Assembly (NCBI GenBank): GCA_047777345.1
Contig: JBKEEJ010000008.1
Coordinates: 62,001 to 126,000, forward strand
Reading direction: 5' to 3'
Source of the DNA: Anaerocolumna sp047777345
Lineage (GTDB): Bacteria > Bacillota > Clostridia > Lachnospirales > Lachnospiraceae
Length of the DNA stretch: 64,000 nucleotides
Shown here piece after piece: positions 24,303 to 33,859 of the stretch. The stretch's first letter is position 1. Each line of letters begins with the position of its first letter. The notes under the pieces were generated by a model. It saw only the letters and a list, made by a program, of their open reading frames with translations. It was not told where the DNA came from and ran no database searches. A program made the position numbers and the translations under genes.

Positions 24303-25955
24303 GTGAACAACTTTAAAAACAGTGTGGTATATCAGATCTATACAAAATCTTTTAAGGATTCGAATGGCGATGGAATTGGTGATATCAGAGGTGTTATAGA
24401 AAAACTGGACTATATAAAGAGCCTTGGAGTAGATTATATTTGGTTAACTCCTTTCTTTCAATCACCATTAAAGGATAATGGCTATGATGTGGCAGATTAT
24501 CTGGCCATCGACCCCTTATTTGGTACTATGGAGGATGTGGAAGAGTTAATTTCAGAAGCCGATAAAAGAGGAATTGGCTTGATGTTTGATATGGTTTTTA
24601 ATCACACTTCCACAGAGCATGAATGGTTTCAAAAAGCCCTGACTGGGGATAAAAAATACATGGATTACTACATTTTCAAAGATGGAGACAAAGAGGTTCC
24701 GCCAACCAATTGGAAATCAAAATTTGGCGGCAGTGCATGGGAATATGTACCTCATTTAAAAAAATGGTATTTACATCTGTTTGATAAAACACAAGCAGAT
24801 TTAAATTGGGATAATAAAGAAGTCAGAGAAGAATTAAAAAAAGTAATTCGATTTTGGAAGAATAAAGGAATAAAAGGTTTTCGATTTGATGTGGTAAATC
24901 TTATTTCAAAACCGGCTAATTTTCAGAATGATGAAACAGGAGATGGGCGTAGATTTTATACTGATGGACCTCATGTTCATGAATATTTAAAAGAACTTGT
25001 TGCTGACACAGGAATGGAAGATATGATAACAGTGGGAGAAATGTCTTCTACCTCTCTGGATAACTGTATTCTTTATTCCAATCCATCAGAAAAAGAATTA
25101 TCTATGACATTTCATTTTCATCATTTAAAAGTAGATTATAAAGACGAAAATAAATGGGAAATACAGGAGACGGATTATCGTAAATTAAAGAAAATATTTA
25201 AATCCTGGCAAGAAGGAATGCAGGAAGGTAATGGCTGGAATGCACTATTCTGGTGTAATCATGATCAGCCCAGAAGTGTTTCAAGGTTTGGCAATGATAA
25301 GCTTTATTGGAAAGAATCAGCGAAGATGTTGGCAACTTGTATACATTGCATGCGGGGAACACCTTATATTTATCAGGGGGAAGAAATAGGTATTACCAGT
25401 GGACATTTCACAGATATTCATCAATACAAAGACGTAGAAAGTAAAAATTACTATGATATTATGAGAAAGGCCGGTAAATCCCACGAAGAAGCCATAAAAA
25501 TTTTGCAGGCACGGTCCAGAGATAATGGCAGAACACCAATGCAATGGTCAAATGAGCCGTATGCGGGATTTTCCACTGCCAAACCATGGATTGATGTACC
25601 AAAAAATTACGAATATATCAATGTTAAAATAGAAGAATCGGATCAGGATTCTATTTTACAATATTATAAGGAATTAATAAAACTGCGTAAAAATGAAACA
25701 CTCATTGCAGATGGAGAAATAAAATTTATATTGGATGATTGTGAAGATGTGTTGGCTTATAAACGCTTTTCCAATGAAGAAGAAATCCTTGTACTAAATA
25801 ATTTGAAAGAAAAAGAAGTTGTTTTAGATTTATCAAAGGATTTATCTAAATATAAAAAACTGCTGGGTAATTATGACGGTATTATCTTAGAAAATACTAA
25901 AATAAAACTAAGACCATATGAAAGCATAGTAGCTAAATTATCTGCGACTATATAA
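24303..25955 (+). CDS. treC: Alpha,alpha-phosphotrehalase (GH13)
   Basis: A 550-residue GH13 enzyme that splits trehalose 6-phosphate into glucose and glucose 6-phosphate in the cytoplasm. The nucleophile D196 is in GFRFDVVNLIS, the acid E246 in TVGEMSST, and D321 in NHDQPRSVSRFGND; the GEMSST and NHDQPR forms are those of phosphotrehalases. The start is GTG at 24303, placed after GGAGG inside the end of treP; only one base separates it from the treP stop. Length is normal. The gene is named treA in Bacillus. Confidence 0.93.
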   Translation: MNNFKNSVVYQIYTKSFKDSNGDGIGDIRGVIEKLDYIKSLGVDYIWLTPFFQSPLKDNGYDVADYLAIDPLFGTMEDVEELISEADKRGIGLMFDMVFNHTSTEHEWFQKALTGDKKYMDYYIFKDGDKEVPPTNWKSKFGGSAWEYVPHLKKWYLHLFDKTQADLNWDNKEVREELKKVIRFWKNKGIKGFRFDVVNLISKPANFQNDETGDGRRFYTDGPHVHEYLKELVADTGMEDMITVGEMSSTSLDNCILYSNPSEKELSMTFHFHHLKVDYKDENKWEIQETDYRKLKKIFKSWQEGMQEGNGWNALFWCNHDQPRSVSRFGNDKLYWKESAKMLATCIHCMRGTPYIYQGEEIGITSGHFTDIHQYKDVESKNYYDIMRKAGKSHEEAIKILQARSRDNGRTPMQWSNEPYAGFSTAKPWIDVPKNYEYINVKIEESDQDSILQYYKELIKLRKNETLIADGEIKFILDDCEDVLAYKRFSNEEEILVLNNLKEKEVVLDLSKDLSKYKKLLGNYDGIILENTKIKLRPYESIVAKLSATI

Positions 25956-26019
25956 TTAGTAATCGAAAAATCAAAATTTGCAATCGAAATAAAAACATAT
26001 TCAGGGGTCAGGGCAGAGA

Positions 26020-26625
26020 TTAAGTTTCTGTCAAAGTTTTGCATGCAACTTCAATTGCCTTAACAATATTTTCAAGGGACATGCTGGGCCTTTCAGGCTT
26101 GTCAACCACTTGCTCAGGCATAAAAGGAACATGAATAAAGCCGGCTTTTATATTTAGATTTTCCTTATGGGATTTATACAGGACTCCATACATTACATGA
26201 TTGCACACATAGGTTCCTGCCGTATTTGAAATCCTGGCAGGAATCCCGACTCCCTTTATGGCTTCCACAATGCTCTTGATGGGAAGGCTTGAAAAGTAAG
26301 CATTTTCACCATCTTCAAAGATGGTCTGGTCTATAGGCATATTTCCATCATTATCAGCTATTGATGCATCATCAACATTAATGGCAACCCGCTCGATAGA
26401 TATACAGGCTCGTCCACCCGCCTGACCTAAAGAGATAACTGCGTCAGGTTTATGTTCATCTATATATTGCCAGACCATTTCAACAGATTTATTAAAAATT
26501 GTTGGCAGCTCCAATTTTAGTATCTGAGACTTATCGATATTATCTGGCAATAGCTTCATTGCTTCCAAAGCAGGGTTAATTTTTTCTCCACCAAATGGCT
26601 CAAATGCTGTTATTAATATCTTCAT
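26020..26625 (-). CDS. pcp: Pyroglutamyl-peptidase I
   Basis: A 201-residue cysteine peptidase of family C15, which removes pyroglutamate from peptide N-termini in the cytoplasm. MKILITAFEPFGGEKINPA opens it as in all Pcp enzymes; the catalytic Glu is in GQAGGRACISIERVA, the Cys in NTAGTYVCNHVMYG, and the His in AGFIHVPFMPEQ. Length is normal. It converges with treC, 64 bases away, and stands alone. Confidence 0.95.
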   Translation of the reverse strand: MKILITAFEPFGGEKINPALEAMKLLPDNIDKSQILKLELPTIFNKSVEMVWQYIDEHKPDAVISLGQAGGRACISIERVAINVDDASIADNDGNMPIDQTIFEDGENAYFSSLPIKSIVEAIKGVGIPARISNTAGTYVCNHVMYGVLYKSHKENLNIKAGFIHVPFMPEQVVDKPERPSMSLENIVKAIEVACKTLTET

Positions 26626-27031
26626 TATCTATTACATCTCCTGATTATGTATAATGATATTATTTAATTGCCTTCATTGAACTCAGATTTGAAAGCAATA
26701 TGAAACAACGGTGGTATGTATTAAACAATACTTCTGATATTTTACTGCTGCTATGTGAAAAAATAAAGAACTTTTTGATATATATTTTAAGTTTAATAAA
26801 AATGTGACCAATTTTAATAAAAACACTAATATCAACGATTTGCGGTGATGCGTATAATGCCGGCTTGGCTATAATATATAATTAATCCAGAACATTTGTT
26901 TGATATAATAAAGTGATTTGATAAAAGGAGAAAAGTAAAGACCATTGAAACTAATTTTGCACATTCGGGCGGACCGGATGGCCTTCATATTCAGATAGAT
27001 GCCATAGCCTATAAAAATTAATGAAAAAAAG
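26626..27031. other. AT-rich gap with a 28-codon fragment
   Basis: No full gene is seen. A ribosome site AAAGGAG (26924..26930) is followed by a frame, 26935..27021, that reads HSGGPDGLHIQIDAIAYKN at its end but has no start codon. It may be the 3' relic of a lost gene, since a strong terminator follows. Confidence 0.4.
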
Positions 27032-27094
27032 AACGGTAAGCTAAGCCACTAAGACAGTAACATTCAAGTGGCAAATAGCTTACCGTTTTTTTTT
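27032..27094 (+). terminator. Strong intrinsic terminator
   Basis: AACGGTAAGCTA (27032..27043) pairs with TAGCTTACCGTT (27076..27087), with a second inner stem GCCACT/AAGTGGC, and nine T follow. It has no intact gene immediately upstream, which again points to a lost gene. Confidence 0.85.
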
Positions 27095-27116
27095 ACAAAA
27101 ATTATCCAAAAATTTC

Positions 27117-27165
27117 TTGCAAATTATTACGGTTAGTGATATAATTATTACAGTAAACGTAATAA
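27117..27165 (+). promoter_or_regulatory. PadR promoter with overlapping dyad
   Basis: TTGCAA (27117..27122) and TATAAT (27140..27145) are 17 bases apart. TTATTACG (27124..27131) is mirrored by CGTAATAA (27158..27165), and the space between is itself partly symmetric. The dyad covers the -10 box, as expected for an autorepressor. Confidence 0.75.
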
Positions 27166-27176
27166 AGGAGATGCAT

Positions 27177-27506
27177 ATGAAAGATAATGTAAAAGGTGGC
27201 GCTCTTACCGAAGTTACTTTCTTTATATTGTTGGCACTGTATGAACCAAGACATGGTTACGGTATAATGCAGTTTGTGGAAAACGAAACGGATGGCCGTC
27301 TCAAATTGGGAGCCGGTTCCCTCTATGGTGCCCTTAACAATTTACACAAAAAAGGATGGATAAAACCGGTTAAGGAAGGAAGCGAAAGCGAACGTAAAAA
27401 GGAATATATAATAACGGAAACCGGGAAGAAAATAGCAGAAGCTGAATTAATTAGGTTAAATAAGTTAATGAAAACAGCATCAAGAATAATAGGAGGATGT
27501 CAATAA
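27177..27506 (+). CDS. PadR-family transcriptional regulator
   Basis: A 109-residue repressor made of one winged-helix domain plus a short helix. FFILLALYEPRHGYGIMQFV, LGAGSLYGALNNLHKKGWI and KKEYIITETGKKIAEAEL are the standard PadR blocks. ATG at 27177 is chosen since AAGGAG sits six bases before it. The next gene, a DUF2812 protein, begins within its stop codon (TAATG). This pair is common in Firmicutes, where PadR regulates a membrane protein that may sense or respond to envelope or drug stress. Confidence 0.92.
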   Translation: MKDNVKGGALTEVTFFILLALYEPRHGYGIMQFVENETDGRLKLGAGSLYGALNNLHKKGWIKPVKEGSESERKKEYIITETGKKIAEAELIRLNKLMKTASRIIGGCQ

Positions 27507-28114
27507 TGAAAAAGTGTTATCGAATTTTTGGTGGATTGTTACGTACTCAGGAAAAATGGCTGAATAAAATGGCTCATAAGGGATACCGGCTGATTAAGAC
27601 AGGCAAATTACCTTACGAATTTACTGAATGCAGGCCGGACCAATATCAGTACCGTATTGAATTCGTTGCCCACAAATCATATAAAGAAGCAAAAGAGTAT
27701 CGGGCTTTTCTTGAGGACATAGGATATACTGTGTTTTGCAAAAATGTTAACCTGAACTTTTCCATATTTAAAATACGGTGGAGGCCTTACGGATATGGCA
27801 TGGGACAAATTGCAACCAAACCCGGCAGCTATAATAAGGAACTGTTTATTGTAGAAAAGGAAAATGACGGGCATCCATTTGCATTGCATACAACCAATGC
27901 AGATCTGGCAGCTTATTACAAACCAATACGAAACGCATGGCTAACTACTGCCTTTCTGTTTTTAGGATTATCTCTTTGGAAATATATTGTCAGCAAAGCA
28001 TTAGCAAAAGAATTTATTATATTTGGCGTAATTGGTATTTTGCTATTCATACCCGTATTATATTATCAAAAAGAAATTCATCGTTACCTGCTAGAGGGAA
28101 AAACAGAAGAATAG
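27506..28114 (+). CDS. DUF2812-domain membrane protein
   Basis: A 202-residue protein. The N-terminal soluble half has the DUF2812 pattern: EKWLNKMAHKGYRLIKTGKL, then YQYRIEFVAHKSYKEAKEYR and FLEDIGYTVFCKNVN. Two membrane helices follow near residues 145-163 and 170-187, and the tail is charged. AGGAGG stands ten bases before the ATG. The function of DUF2812 proteins is unknown. Its one-base overlap with padR shows they act as a unit. Confidence 0.85.
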   Translation: MKKCYRIFGGLLRTQEKWLNKMAHKGYRLIKTGKLPYEFTECRPDQYQYRIEFVAHKSYKEAKEYRAFLEDIGYTVFCKNVNLNFSIFKIRWRPYGYGMGQIATKPGSYNKELFIVEKENDGHPFALHTTNADLAAYYKPIRNAWLTTAFLFLGLSLWKYIVSKALAKEFIIFGVIGILLFIPVLYYQKEIHRYLLEGKTEE

Positions 28115-28413
28115 ATTTGATTACTTGCAAACTCAGGATGGGTATTTCAATACTATAAAAGAGAGATTAGCCTTGGCTTTTCCCGGAAATAACGGTCTTT
28201 TTATATCAATGCACTTTGATGGTTTTTAAACGGCAGAATTGAAACGGAAGAACAGCAAAAAGCTCTGACTGTATAAAGCAAGTTGAGACTGCAAATAATT
28301 TTTTGACTGAAAAATATCCTGACTTAAAAAATATTTATAAGTATTTGTAAAGATAAATCTGGAAAAGAAATAACTTAGGATGAAGAAATGATGTTAAGGA
28401 GTAGGAAAAGTAA
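28115..28413. other. Gap without recognisable gene
   Basis: No ribosome site with a plausible frame, no terminator with a clear T run, and no structured RNA were found on either strand. Confidence 0.4.
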
Positions 28414-29268
28414 ATGAAAAATTTTAAGGTAGCAATAGTTCAACATAAGGTAACTGAGCCGGATAAAGAGAAGAATACCGGCCTTGCCATACATTATATA
28501 AAAGAAGCAAAAGAAAACGGTGCTGATTTTGTGCTGTTTCCGGAGTGTTTTCTAACCTCTTATTCCGGGCCAAAAATAAAAAAATTAAAGCCTGTGAAAG
28601 AAATAGAGAATGAACCGGAGTTTGTCAGTTGGTGTGAAGCTGCTTTAGATGATAACAGTGAATATATTAGAAAAATATGTGATGCTGCCAGAGAATTTCA
28701 GATAGGAGTGGAGATTACCGGATTTACCAAAGGAAAAAGGTATCCAATGAATTCGGCTTTTATAATAGACCGGGACGGGTCTGTTATATTAAAATATTCC
28801 AAGGTCCACACCTGTGACTTTGACTGGGAGCAATATCTGGAGAGCGGTGACGCTTTTCATGTTTGCCATTTTGACGGAATTTGCATCGGGGTTATGATCT
28901 GTTATGACAGGGAGTATCCGGAAAGCGCCAGAGAATTAATGTTACAGGGGGCGGAGTTAATATTGGTGCCAAATGACTGTGGAGGAATGAAACCGCGGCT
29001 TCAGGAATTATCTGTAGAAGCCATGCAGAATATGGTAGGTATTGTAATGGCAAATCCTCCCGGAAAAGATGCCGGTAATTCCTGTGCATTTTATCCTATG
29101 GTATGGGATAAAAACGGGAATATAATTGATAATACAATTGTAATAGCAGACCCGTTGTTTGACGGTATTGTATATGCAGTATTTGATATGGAAACCATCA
29201 GAGAACACAGAGAACGGGAAGACCTTGGAAAATACAGAAAACCTAAGGCCTATAGGAATTTGGTATGA
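28414..29268 (+). CDS. Carbon-nitrogen hydrolase (nitrilase superfamily)
   Basis: A 284-residue amidase-type enzyme. The Glu-Lys-Cys triad is present: E in VLFPECFLTSY (about residue 48), K in YSKVHTCDF, and C in VMICYDREYPESAREL. Family members hydrolyse amides, nitriles or carbamoyl compounds in the cytoplasm. Which branch it belongs to (omega-amidase, carbamoylase, or amidohydrolase) cannot be fixed by eye. The ATG follows AAGGAG at ordinary distance. It stands alone. Confidence 0.88.
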   Translation: MKNFKVAIVQHKVTEPDKEKNTGLAIHYIKEAKENGADFVLFPECFLTSYSGPKIKKLKPVKEIENEPEFVSWCEAALDDNSEYIRKICDAAREFQIGVEITGFTKGKRYPMNSAFIIDRDGSVILKYSKVHTCDFDWEQYLESGDAFHVCHFDGICIGVMICYDREYPESARELMLQGAELILVPNDCGGMKPRLQELSVEAMQNMVGIVMANPPGKDAGNSCAFYPMVWDKNGNIIDNTIVIADPLFDGIVYAVFDMETIREHREREDLGKYRKPKAYRNLV

Positions 29269-29553
29269 TATTGTTTGAGCATAAAAAACAGAAGAGAAAA
29301 AATATTTGGGGACAGCGTTAATTTTCAGCAAAGAACTAAATTTAATAAATATAGGAAAGAATATGGAATGTTAGATTAATTCACTTTACATTCCCATTAT
29401 AAAAATGGGGCCCAATTGGGTTTGTGAATTGAAAGACAGCGAAGAAAATCATATTGAATTGACGGCTCCGGTTAAACCATTACAAGGAAAATAAACCGGC
29501 CTTCTGGTATAAATAGAAGCAAAAACTCCATCTGAAACCATAACTGGAATACA
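29269..29553. other. Gap with a possible small relic
   Basis: A frame around 29405..29494 reads WVCELKDSEENHIELTAPVK and PLQGK before a TAA. It has no start or ribosome site and could be a gene end left after a deletion. Nothing else is seen. Confidence 0.3.
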
Positions 29554-29581
29554 TTGACAATTAAAATACGGATGCTATAAT
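29554..29581 (+). promoter_or_regulatory. Consensus promoter of the extradiol-dioxygenase-like gene
   Basis: TTGACA (29554..29559) and TATAAT (29576..29581) are perfect with a 16-base spacer, 180 bases before the start at 29761. Confidence 0.7.
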
Positions 29582-29760
29582 GGTAATGAAAATTATCTGT
29601 TTTCACCGGATAAATAAGAGGCAGTAAATGAAATTTTTATTTGGAATAATGGAATCATTTACTACAGATAATGATAATAGATTGGTAAATGTTATTCATT
29701 TGGCAGTATTCATGTGAAAGTATAAGTTCTATGCTTTATATTAATCATAAAGGAGTCATT

Positions 29761-30531
29761 ATGAAACGTATGCCGGTTTTATTCATAGGGCATGGTTCTC
29801 CTATGAATGCTATAGAAGAAAATTCATATGTAAGAGAGTGGAAAGCTCTTCATAATAAGCTTCCGCGCCCGAAAGCCATTCTGTCTGTGTCTGCTCATTG
29901 GTTTACGGACGGTACTAGAGTTTCGGATTCCGAAGCACCCGAGACAATATATGATATGTATGGTTTTCCGGAAGAACTGTACAAAGTGGTATACCCTGCC
30001 AAAGGGGCTCCTTATGCAGCACATGAAACTAAAAATCTTATTAGCAGACCGGTAACCATAGATAATTCCTGGGGGTATGACCACGGAACCTGGTCAGTTC
30101 TTCGAAGAATTTATCCGGAAGCAGATGTGCCGGTATTTCAGTTAAGTGTGGATCGAAATGCTTCTGTAAATGATTATTATAAGATAGGACAAGAATTAAA
30201 AAGTCTTAGGAACCAGGGGGTTTTAATATTTGGAAGCGGTAATGTTGTCCATAACCTTACAAGGCTTAACTGGGATTATAAAGGAGGCTATTCCTGGGCT
30301 GAGGAGTTTGATTCATATATTAAGGAAAATATTATTAAAGGTAATATCGATAATGTGATAAACTATCATAATGCCGGAACTTCGGCAACTTATGCTTTTA
30401 TTTATCTTGATCATTATGCGCCGCTATTATATGTATTAGGTGCCGCGGATACATACCGGAAAGTAACGGTGTTTAATGATTCTTGTATGTTAGGCTCCTT
30501 ATCCATGACCTGTTATCTATTGGAAGATTAG
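29761..30531 (+). CDS. Class III extradiol dioxygenase-like protein (YgiD/DODA family)
   Basis: A 256-residue protein of the LigB-type fold. PVLFIGHGSPMNAIEENSY gives the first His, LSVSAHWFTDGTRVS the second, SWGYDHGTWSVLRRIYPEAD the third with the typical D-H-G-x-W, and FGSGNVVHNLTRL a further conserved His. In E. coli YgiD cleaves DOPA with oxygen. In an anaerobe a true oxygenase is odd, and related proteins with zinc may act differently. AAAGGAG precedes the ATG at 29761, a longer frame from 29689 having no ribosome site. It stands alone between promoter and terminator. Confidence 0.88.
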   Translation: MKRMPVLFIGHGSPMNAIEENSYVREWKALHNKLPRPKAILSVSAHWFTDGTRVSDSEAPETIYDMYGFPEELYKVVYPAKGAPYAAHETKNLISRPVTIDNSWGYDHGTWSVLRRIYPEADVPVFQLSVDRNASVNDYYKIGQELKSLRNQGVLIFGSGNVVHNLTRLNWDYKGGYSWAEEFDSYIKENIIKGNIDNVINYHNAGTSATYAFIYLDHYAPLLYVLGAADTYRKVTVFNDSCMLGSLSMTCYLLED

Positions 30532-30604
30532 ATATGAAATGACTGCGAATGTGAAGCAATTAAGAAAATCCATTAAGATAAATATAAATTAATTATCAAA
30601 AAGG

Positions 30605-30641
30605 GCAACTTGTGTAAAAAGAGCAAGTTGCTTTTTATTTT
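30605..30641 (+). terminator. Intrinsic terminator
   Basis: GCAACTTG (30605..30612) pairs with CAAGTTGC (30624..30631) and TTTTTATTTT follows. Confidence 0.85.
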
Positions 30642-30821
30642 GGCATCCAGGTGGCAGTGTTGTATTATTTTAACAGTAGATATATTTTAGCAGCGGATAA
30701 ATGTAAAGAAAAGCTAAAAATATGTCGAATAAAGTAAATAGCAAGTTAAAATATACCAAAAACTGATAAAATAGCGGCAGATATTATGACTGTTTATGAA
30801 TCATGATTTGAGGGAGTCGTT

Positions 30822-31871
30822 ATGTGCAAGACCAGTAAGCTAATATATGATTGCAAGCCGGGAGAAATATTGGCAGAAGATATTATGAACAGCAGAAATA
30901 TTTTGCTTGTTGTAAAAAACACAGTTTTAAACGAATTTATCAAAGAAAAGCTGATTGAACTTGGCATAAGAAAAGTCCAGGTATATGAGCAAAGGGAAGT
31001 AAGCCAACCTGAATCAAAATATTCGGAATATGAGTTAATGCGAAAAAATTATAGCCATCTTTTAAGTACAGTTAAGTATATTTTGCAAAAATTATCATCC
31101 AATTCCTTACATTACAAGGAAGTAGAATTGTTAACCGATGCCATTTTAAAATTCATTCATGAACCTATTAATATAATCCAATATTTGAATCAGGTCAAAG
31201 ATAATAGTGAATATACTTACCAGCATAGTGTAAATGTTGCTTTTTATGCCATGTTAACGTCCAGGTGGCTGAAGTTAACAAATAAAGATATAAGAAATGT
31301 TATACAAGCTGCCTTGCTGCATGATATCGGAAAGTTAGAAACCCCGCCTGAAATACTGAATAAAAATGGAAGCCTTACGGATGAGGAGTATGAAATAATT
31401 AAGAAACATCCGGAATCAGGCTATCGAATGTTAAAAGATAATCCGACTATAAATAACAGTGTTAAAGAAACAATTTTGCAGCATCATGAAAGAATTGACG
31501 GTTCCGGATACCCATATCAGTTAAAGGGTGACCAGATTAACTTATATGCAAGGATAATTGCTATATGTGATGTTTTTGATGCTATGACACAAGACCGGGT
31601 TTATAAAGAAAAGGTATCCCCCTTTGATACATTTAAAATGTTTCTTTCCAGAGGGCTTACTTCCTTTGATATACATACTATGCATGTGTTTATCACCAAT
31701 ATTTCGCCTTATTATATTGGGGCATGGGTAAGGTTAAGTGATGGTAAAGAAGGACAAATCGTTTATATTCCTCCTCAAAACATATTATATCCGGTAGTTG
31801 GAACCGGGACGGAATATATTGATTTAGGTAAAAATACTGATTTAAAGATTGTGGAAATTATACAAATGTAA
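30822..31871 (+). CDS. HD-GYP-domain protein, likely cyclic-di-GMP phosphodiesterase
   Basis: A 349-residue signalling protein. The N-terminal 100 residues hold a small unassigned domain (DCKPGEILAEDIMNSRNILL, a start common to HD-GYP proteins). The HD-GYP domain spans roughly residues 120-290: QHSVNVAFYAMLTSRWL, LLHDIGKLETPPEILNKNG, LQHHERIDGSGYPYQLKG and IIAICDVFDAMTQDRVYK. All metal-binding His and Asp appear intact, and the GYP loop reads GSGYP. It should hydrolyse cyclic-di-GMP. The ATG at 30822 is preceded by GAGGGAG. It could influence motility or pilus functions, including the Tad-like system, but nothing in the DNA links them. Confidence 0.92.
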   Translation: MCKTSKLIYDCKPGEILAEDIMNSRNILLVVKNTVLNEFIKEKLIELGIRKVQVYEQREVSQPESKYSEYELMRKNYSHLLSTVKYILQKLSSNSLHYKEVELLTDAILKFIHEPINIIQYLNQVKDNSEYTYQHSVNVAFYAMLTSRWLKLTNKDIRNVIQAALLHDIGKLETPPEILNKNGSLTDEEYEIIKKHPESGYRMLKDNPTINNSVKETILQHHERIDGSGYPYQLKGDQINLYARIIAICDVFDAMTQDRVYKEKVSPFDTFKMFLSRGLTSFDIHTMHVFITNISPYYIGAWVRLSDGKEGQIVYIPPQNILYPVVGTGTEYIDLGKNTDLKIVEIIQM

Positions 31872-32104
31872 ATTTAACGTTTTTTTAAGCAAAGGTGTTA
31901 TGTATTTTCATATTCATATTGTGGAAAATATAAAAACACCGGGTAAGTATTTAGGCTGCGGGTAGATGAGTGACCAGACGTACCAAAAGGAAATCTAACT
32001 CAAATTGAAAAGGTGACGAACAGATACGAAGCAGATTAAAAGAGACAGAATTATGAACTAGATAATACTTTGCAGCATATGCTGTCATTAACAAAAAGTA
32101 ACGG

Positions 32105-32791
32105 GTGAAACATTTGCCAGCATATAACCTGATTGTGAAAGAAAATATTCTGAAAGAAGAATTGTCTTACAAGAACCATGTAATTTTAACGTATACCATA
32201 AAATATCCTGAAATTATCTCAGATTATTTTAGGGGCTTTTTAAACAGATTAAATTTATACTATAAATTCCAGGCTGAGTCATATCAAAAAACGCGGATTG
32301 CCAAATTATATCGGTTAGCTGTGGAGAATTTTGAATACTCCGTTGCCAATGGCTTTCCTGTTCATACCTATGAAGTTATTATAGAATATACGGTTACTGA
32401 TAATACAAATTGTACCCTAAGCCTTTATTTTGACCGTTATGAATATACGGGCGGTGCTCATGGAATCACTTTCCGCAATTCGGATACATGGGATTTAGTA
32501 AGGGGAAAACGAATGGGTCTTGAGGAATTTTTCCCAGAGAATAAGGACTTTATAAAATTTGTTCAGAATGAAATTATCCGGCAGATTGAAGTTAACATAG
32601 AAAATGATGAAAATATTTATTTTGATGATTATGCCGATTTAGTCAAAGAAAATTTTAATGTGAAAAACTTTTTTATAACCGATTCCGGTGTTGTGGTATA
32701 TTTTCAGCTGTATGAAATAGCACCTTATGCCAGCGGAATACAAACCTTTTTAATTCCATATTCAGAAAATTTGATAATACCGGAATGTTAA
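32105..32791 (+). CDS. DUF3298 (RsiV-like) domain protein
   Basis: A 228-residue protein lacking a signal peptide. The YFDRYEYTGGAHGITFRNS motif followed by VVYFQLYEIAPYASGIQTFL and IPYSE is the DUF4163/DUF3298 pair, best known from the lysozyme-binding domain of anti-sigma factor RsiV. No anti-sigma domain or membrane helix is present, and no sigma-factor gene adjoins. The start may be GTG at 32105 or TTG at 32114, the latter being better placed after GGGTGA. In Clostridia such free-standing forms are widespread and have no known task. Confidence 0.8.
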   Translation: MKHLPAYNLIVKENILKEELSYKNHVILTYTIKYPEIISDYFRGFLNRLNLYYKFQAESYQKTRIAKLYRLAVENFEYSVANGFPVHTYEVIIEYTVTDNTNCTLSLYFDRYEYTGGAHGITFRNSDTWDLVRGKRMGLEEFFPENKDFIKFVQNEIIRQIEVNIENDENIYFDDYADLVKENFNVKNFFITDSGVVVYFQLYEIAPYASGIQTFLIPYSENLIIPEC

Positions 32792-32825
32792 TGAAGTTAT
32801 TGAATTTTGAAAATTATATTTGCAA

Positions 32826-32871
32826 AAGCCTGCTGTAATATCTTATGAAAGATAAAAATAACAGCAGGCTT
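32826..32871. terminator. Bidirectional terminator between convergent genes
   Basis: AAGCCTGCTGT (32826..32836) pairs perfectly with ACAGCAGGCTT (32861..32871), and T-rich DNA flanks both ends. Confidence 0.8.
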
Positions 32872-32891
32872 ATTTGATCTTTGCAGTAAAT

Positions 32892-33143
32892 TTATCTGAA
32901 TTCTTCGTTTTCCATGTGATAAAGGTAACGCTCCAATTCTTCCTTTGACTGAAAATCTTTCACATTCTTTATTATTTCCGCTTTCTTAGAATCTTCCAGG
33001 TTATCGAAATAATTTCTGACATTTTCATTTTCATTAATCAGATTATTTAAAGCTGGCGGATAATCGTTTCTTGGAGTGGGAATGCCGATGGGAAGAGTTG
33101 TTAGCGTATAGGGAAAGGAATTTATTCCGTTAGTGTTATTCAT
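32892..33143 (-). CDS. Small uncharacterised protein
   Basis: An 83-residue soluble protein. The first 30 residues are rich in Asn, Pro and Thr (LTTLPIGIPTPRNDYPPA), and the rest is a charged helical part (LEDSKKAEIIKNVKDFQSKE). AAAGGAGG precedes the ATG at the ideal distance, so the gene is real. I recognise no family and cannot give a function. It converges with the DUF3298 gene. No partner gene lies upstream; the gap from 33144 to 33461 holds no other gene. Confidence 0.65.
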   Translation of the reverse strand: MNNTNGINSFPYTLTTLPIGIPTPRNDYPPALNNLINENENVRNYFDNLEDSKKAEIIKNVKDFQSKEELERYLYHMENEEFR

Positions 33144-33461
33144 AGTAACCTCCTTTTGTCAGGCGTTCCAGTTATTCCCGGATATTTGACTTTGGAACGG
33201 ATAAAGCAAGCCATATTATATACTTCCTATAGATAATGTTATAGTATCTCTGAAACAGGAAATTATGCTAGAAAATATTACAAATTTTCCTATCCTGTTG
33301 TTGTATTCGGAACTGAGTTACGTTATAATAAGAAGAAAAATGTTTTAAATGCTGGAATGATTTTAGATTTTAATTTAAGTAAATTTTCTGAAAAAAAGGC
33401 CTGTCTTACGGTAATTAAGATATTTTTTCAGTATGCGGTATAATCTTTAAGGAGGATAACT

Positions 33462-33857
33462 ATGGAAAAATACAGAATTATGGTGAAAGGTATTGTACAA
33501 TACCAGGATAAGTATTTAATTGTGAAAAAATGGTATGATGACCGTATTTTAGATCCCTACCAGTGGGAATTTATCGATGGCAAACTGGAATTTGGTGAGG
33601 AACCGGAAAAGGGAGTTCTTCGGCTTATCTATGAAACTACCGGATTGACGGCATATGTTAACCGTATTTTATATACGTGGTCATTTATGATGGGTGACGT
33701 ATGGAATATTGGTATTAGCTTTTTGTGTTTAAGTACCAGTGACGAAGTAATGCTTTGTGAAGAATTAAATGATTTTAAATGGGTAACCAGAGAGGAATTT
33801 GGCAATTATATTAGCAATAAAGCTGTTTTGGCTGATATTGAAAAAGCAGAATTATAA
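33462..33857 (+). CDS. Nudix-fold protein with degenerate Nudix box
   Basis: A 131-residue protein that fits the Nudix fold from end to end: the VKGIVQYQDKYLIVKKWYDD strand, the box region, and a FKWVTREEFGNYI end. The box, G-x5-E-x7-R-E-U-x-E-E-x-G-U in active enzymes, reads GKLEFGEEPEKGVLRLIYET and then TGL: the Glu after Arg is Leu and the second Glu of the E-E pair is Thr. Metal binding is thus probably weakened. It may be a regulator or a non-standard hydrolase. GGAGG precedes its ATG, and a perfect TATAAT lies at 33439. Confidence 0.75.
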   Translation: MEKYRIMVKGIVQYQDKYLIVKKWYDDRILDPYQWEFIDGKLEFGEEPEKGVLRLIYETTGLTAYVNRILYTWSFMMGDVWNIGISFLCLSTSDEVMLCEELNDFKWVTREEFGNYISNKAVLADIEKAEL

Positions 33858-33859
33858 TA

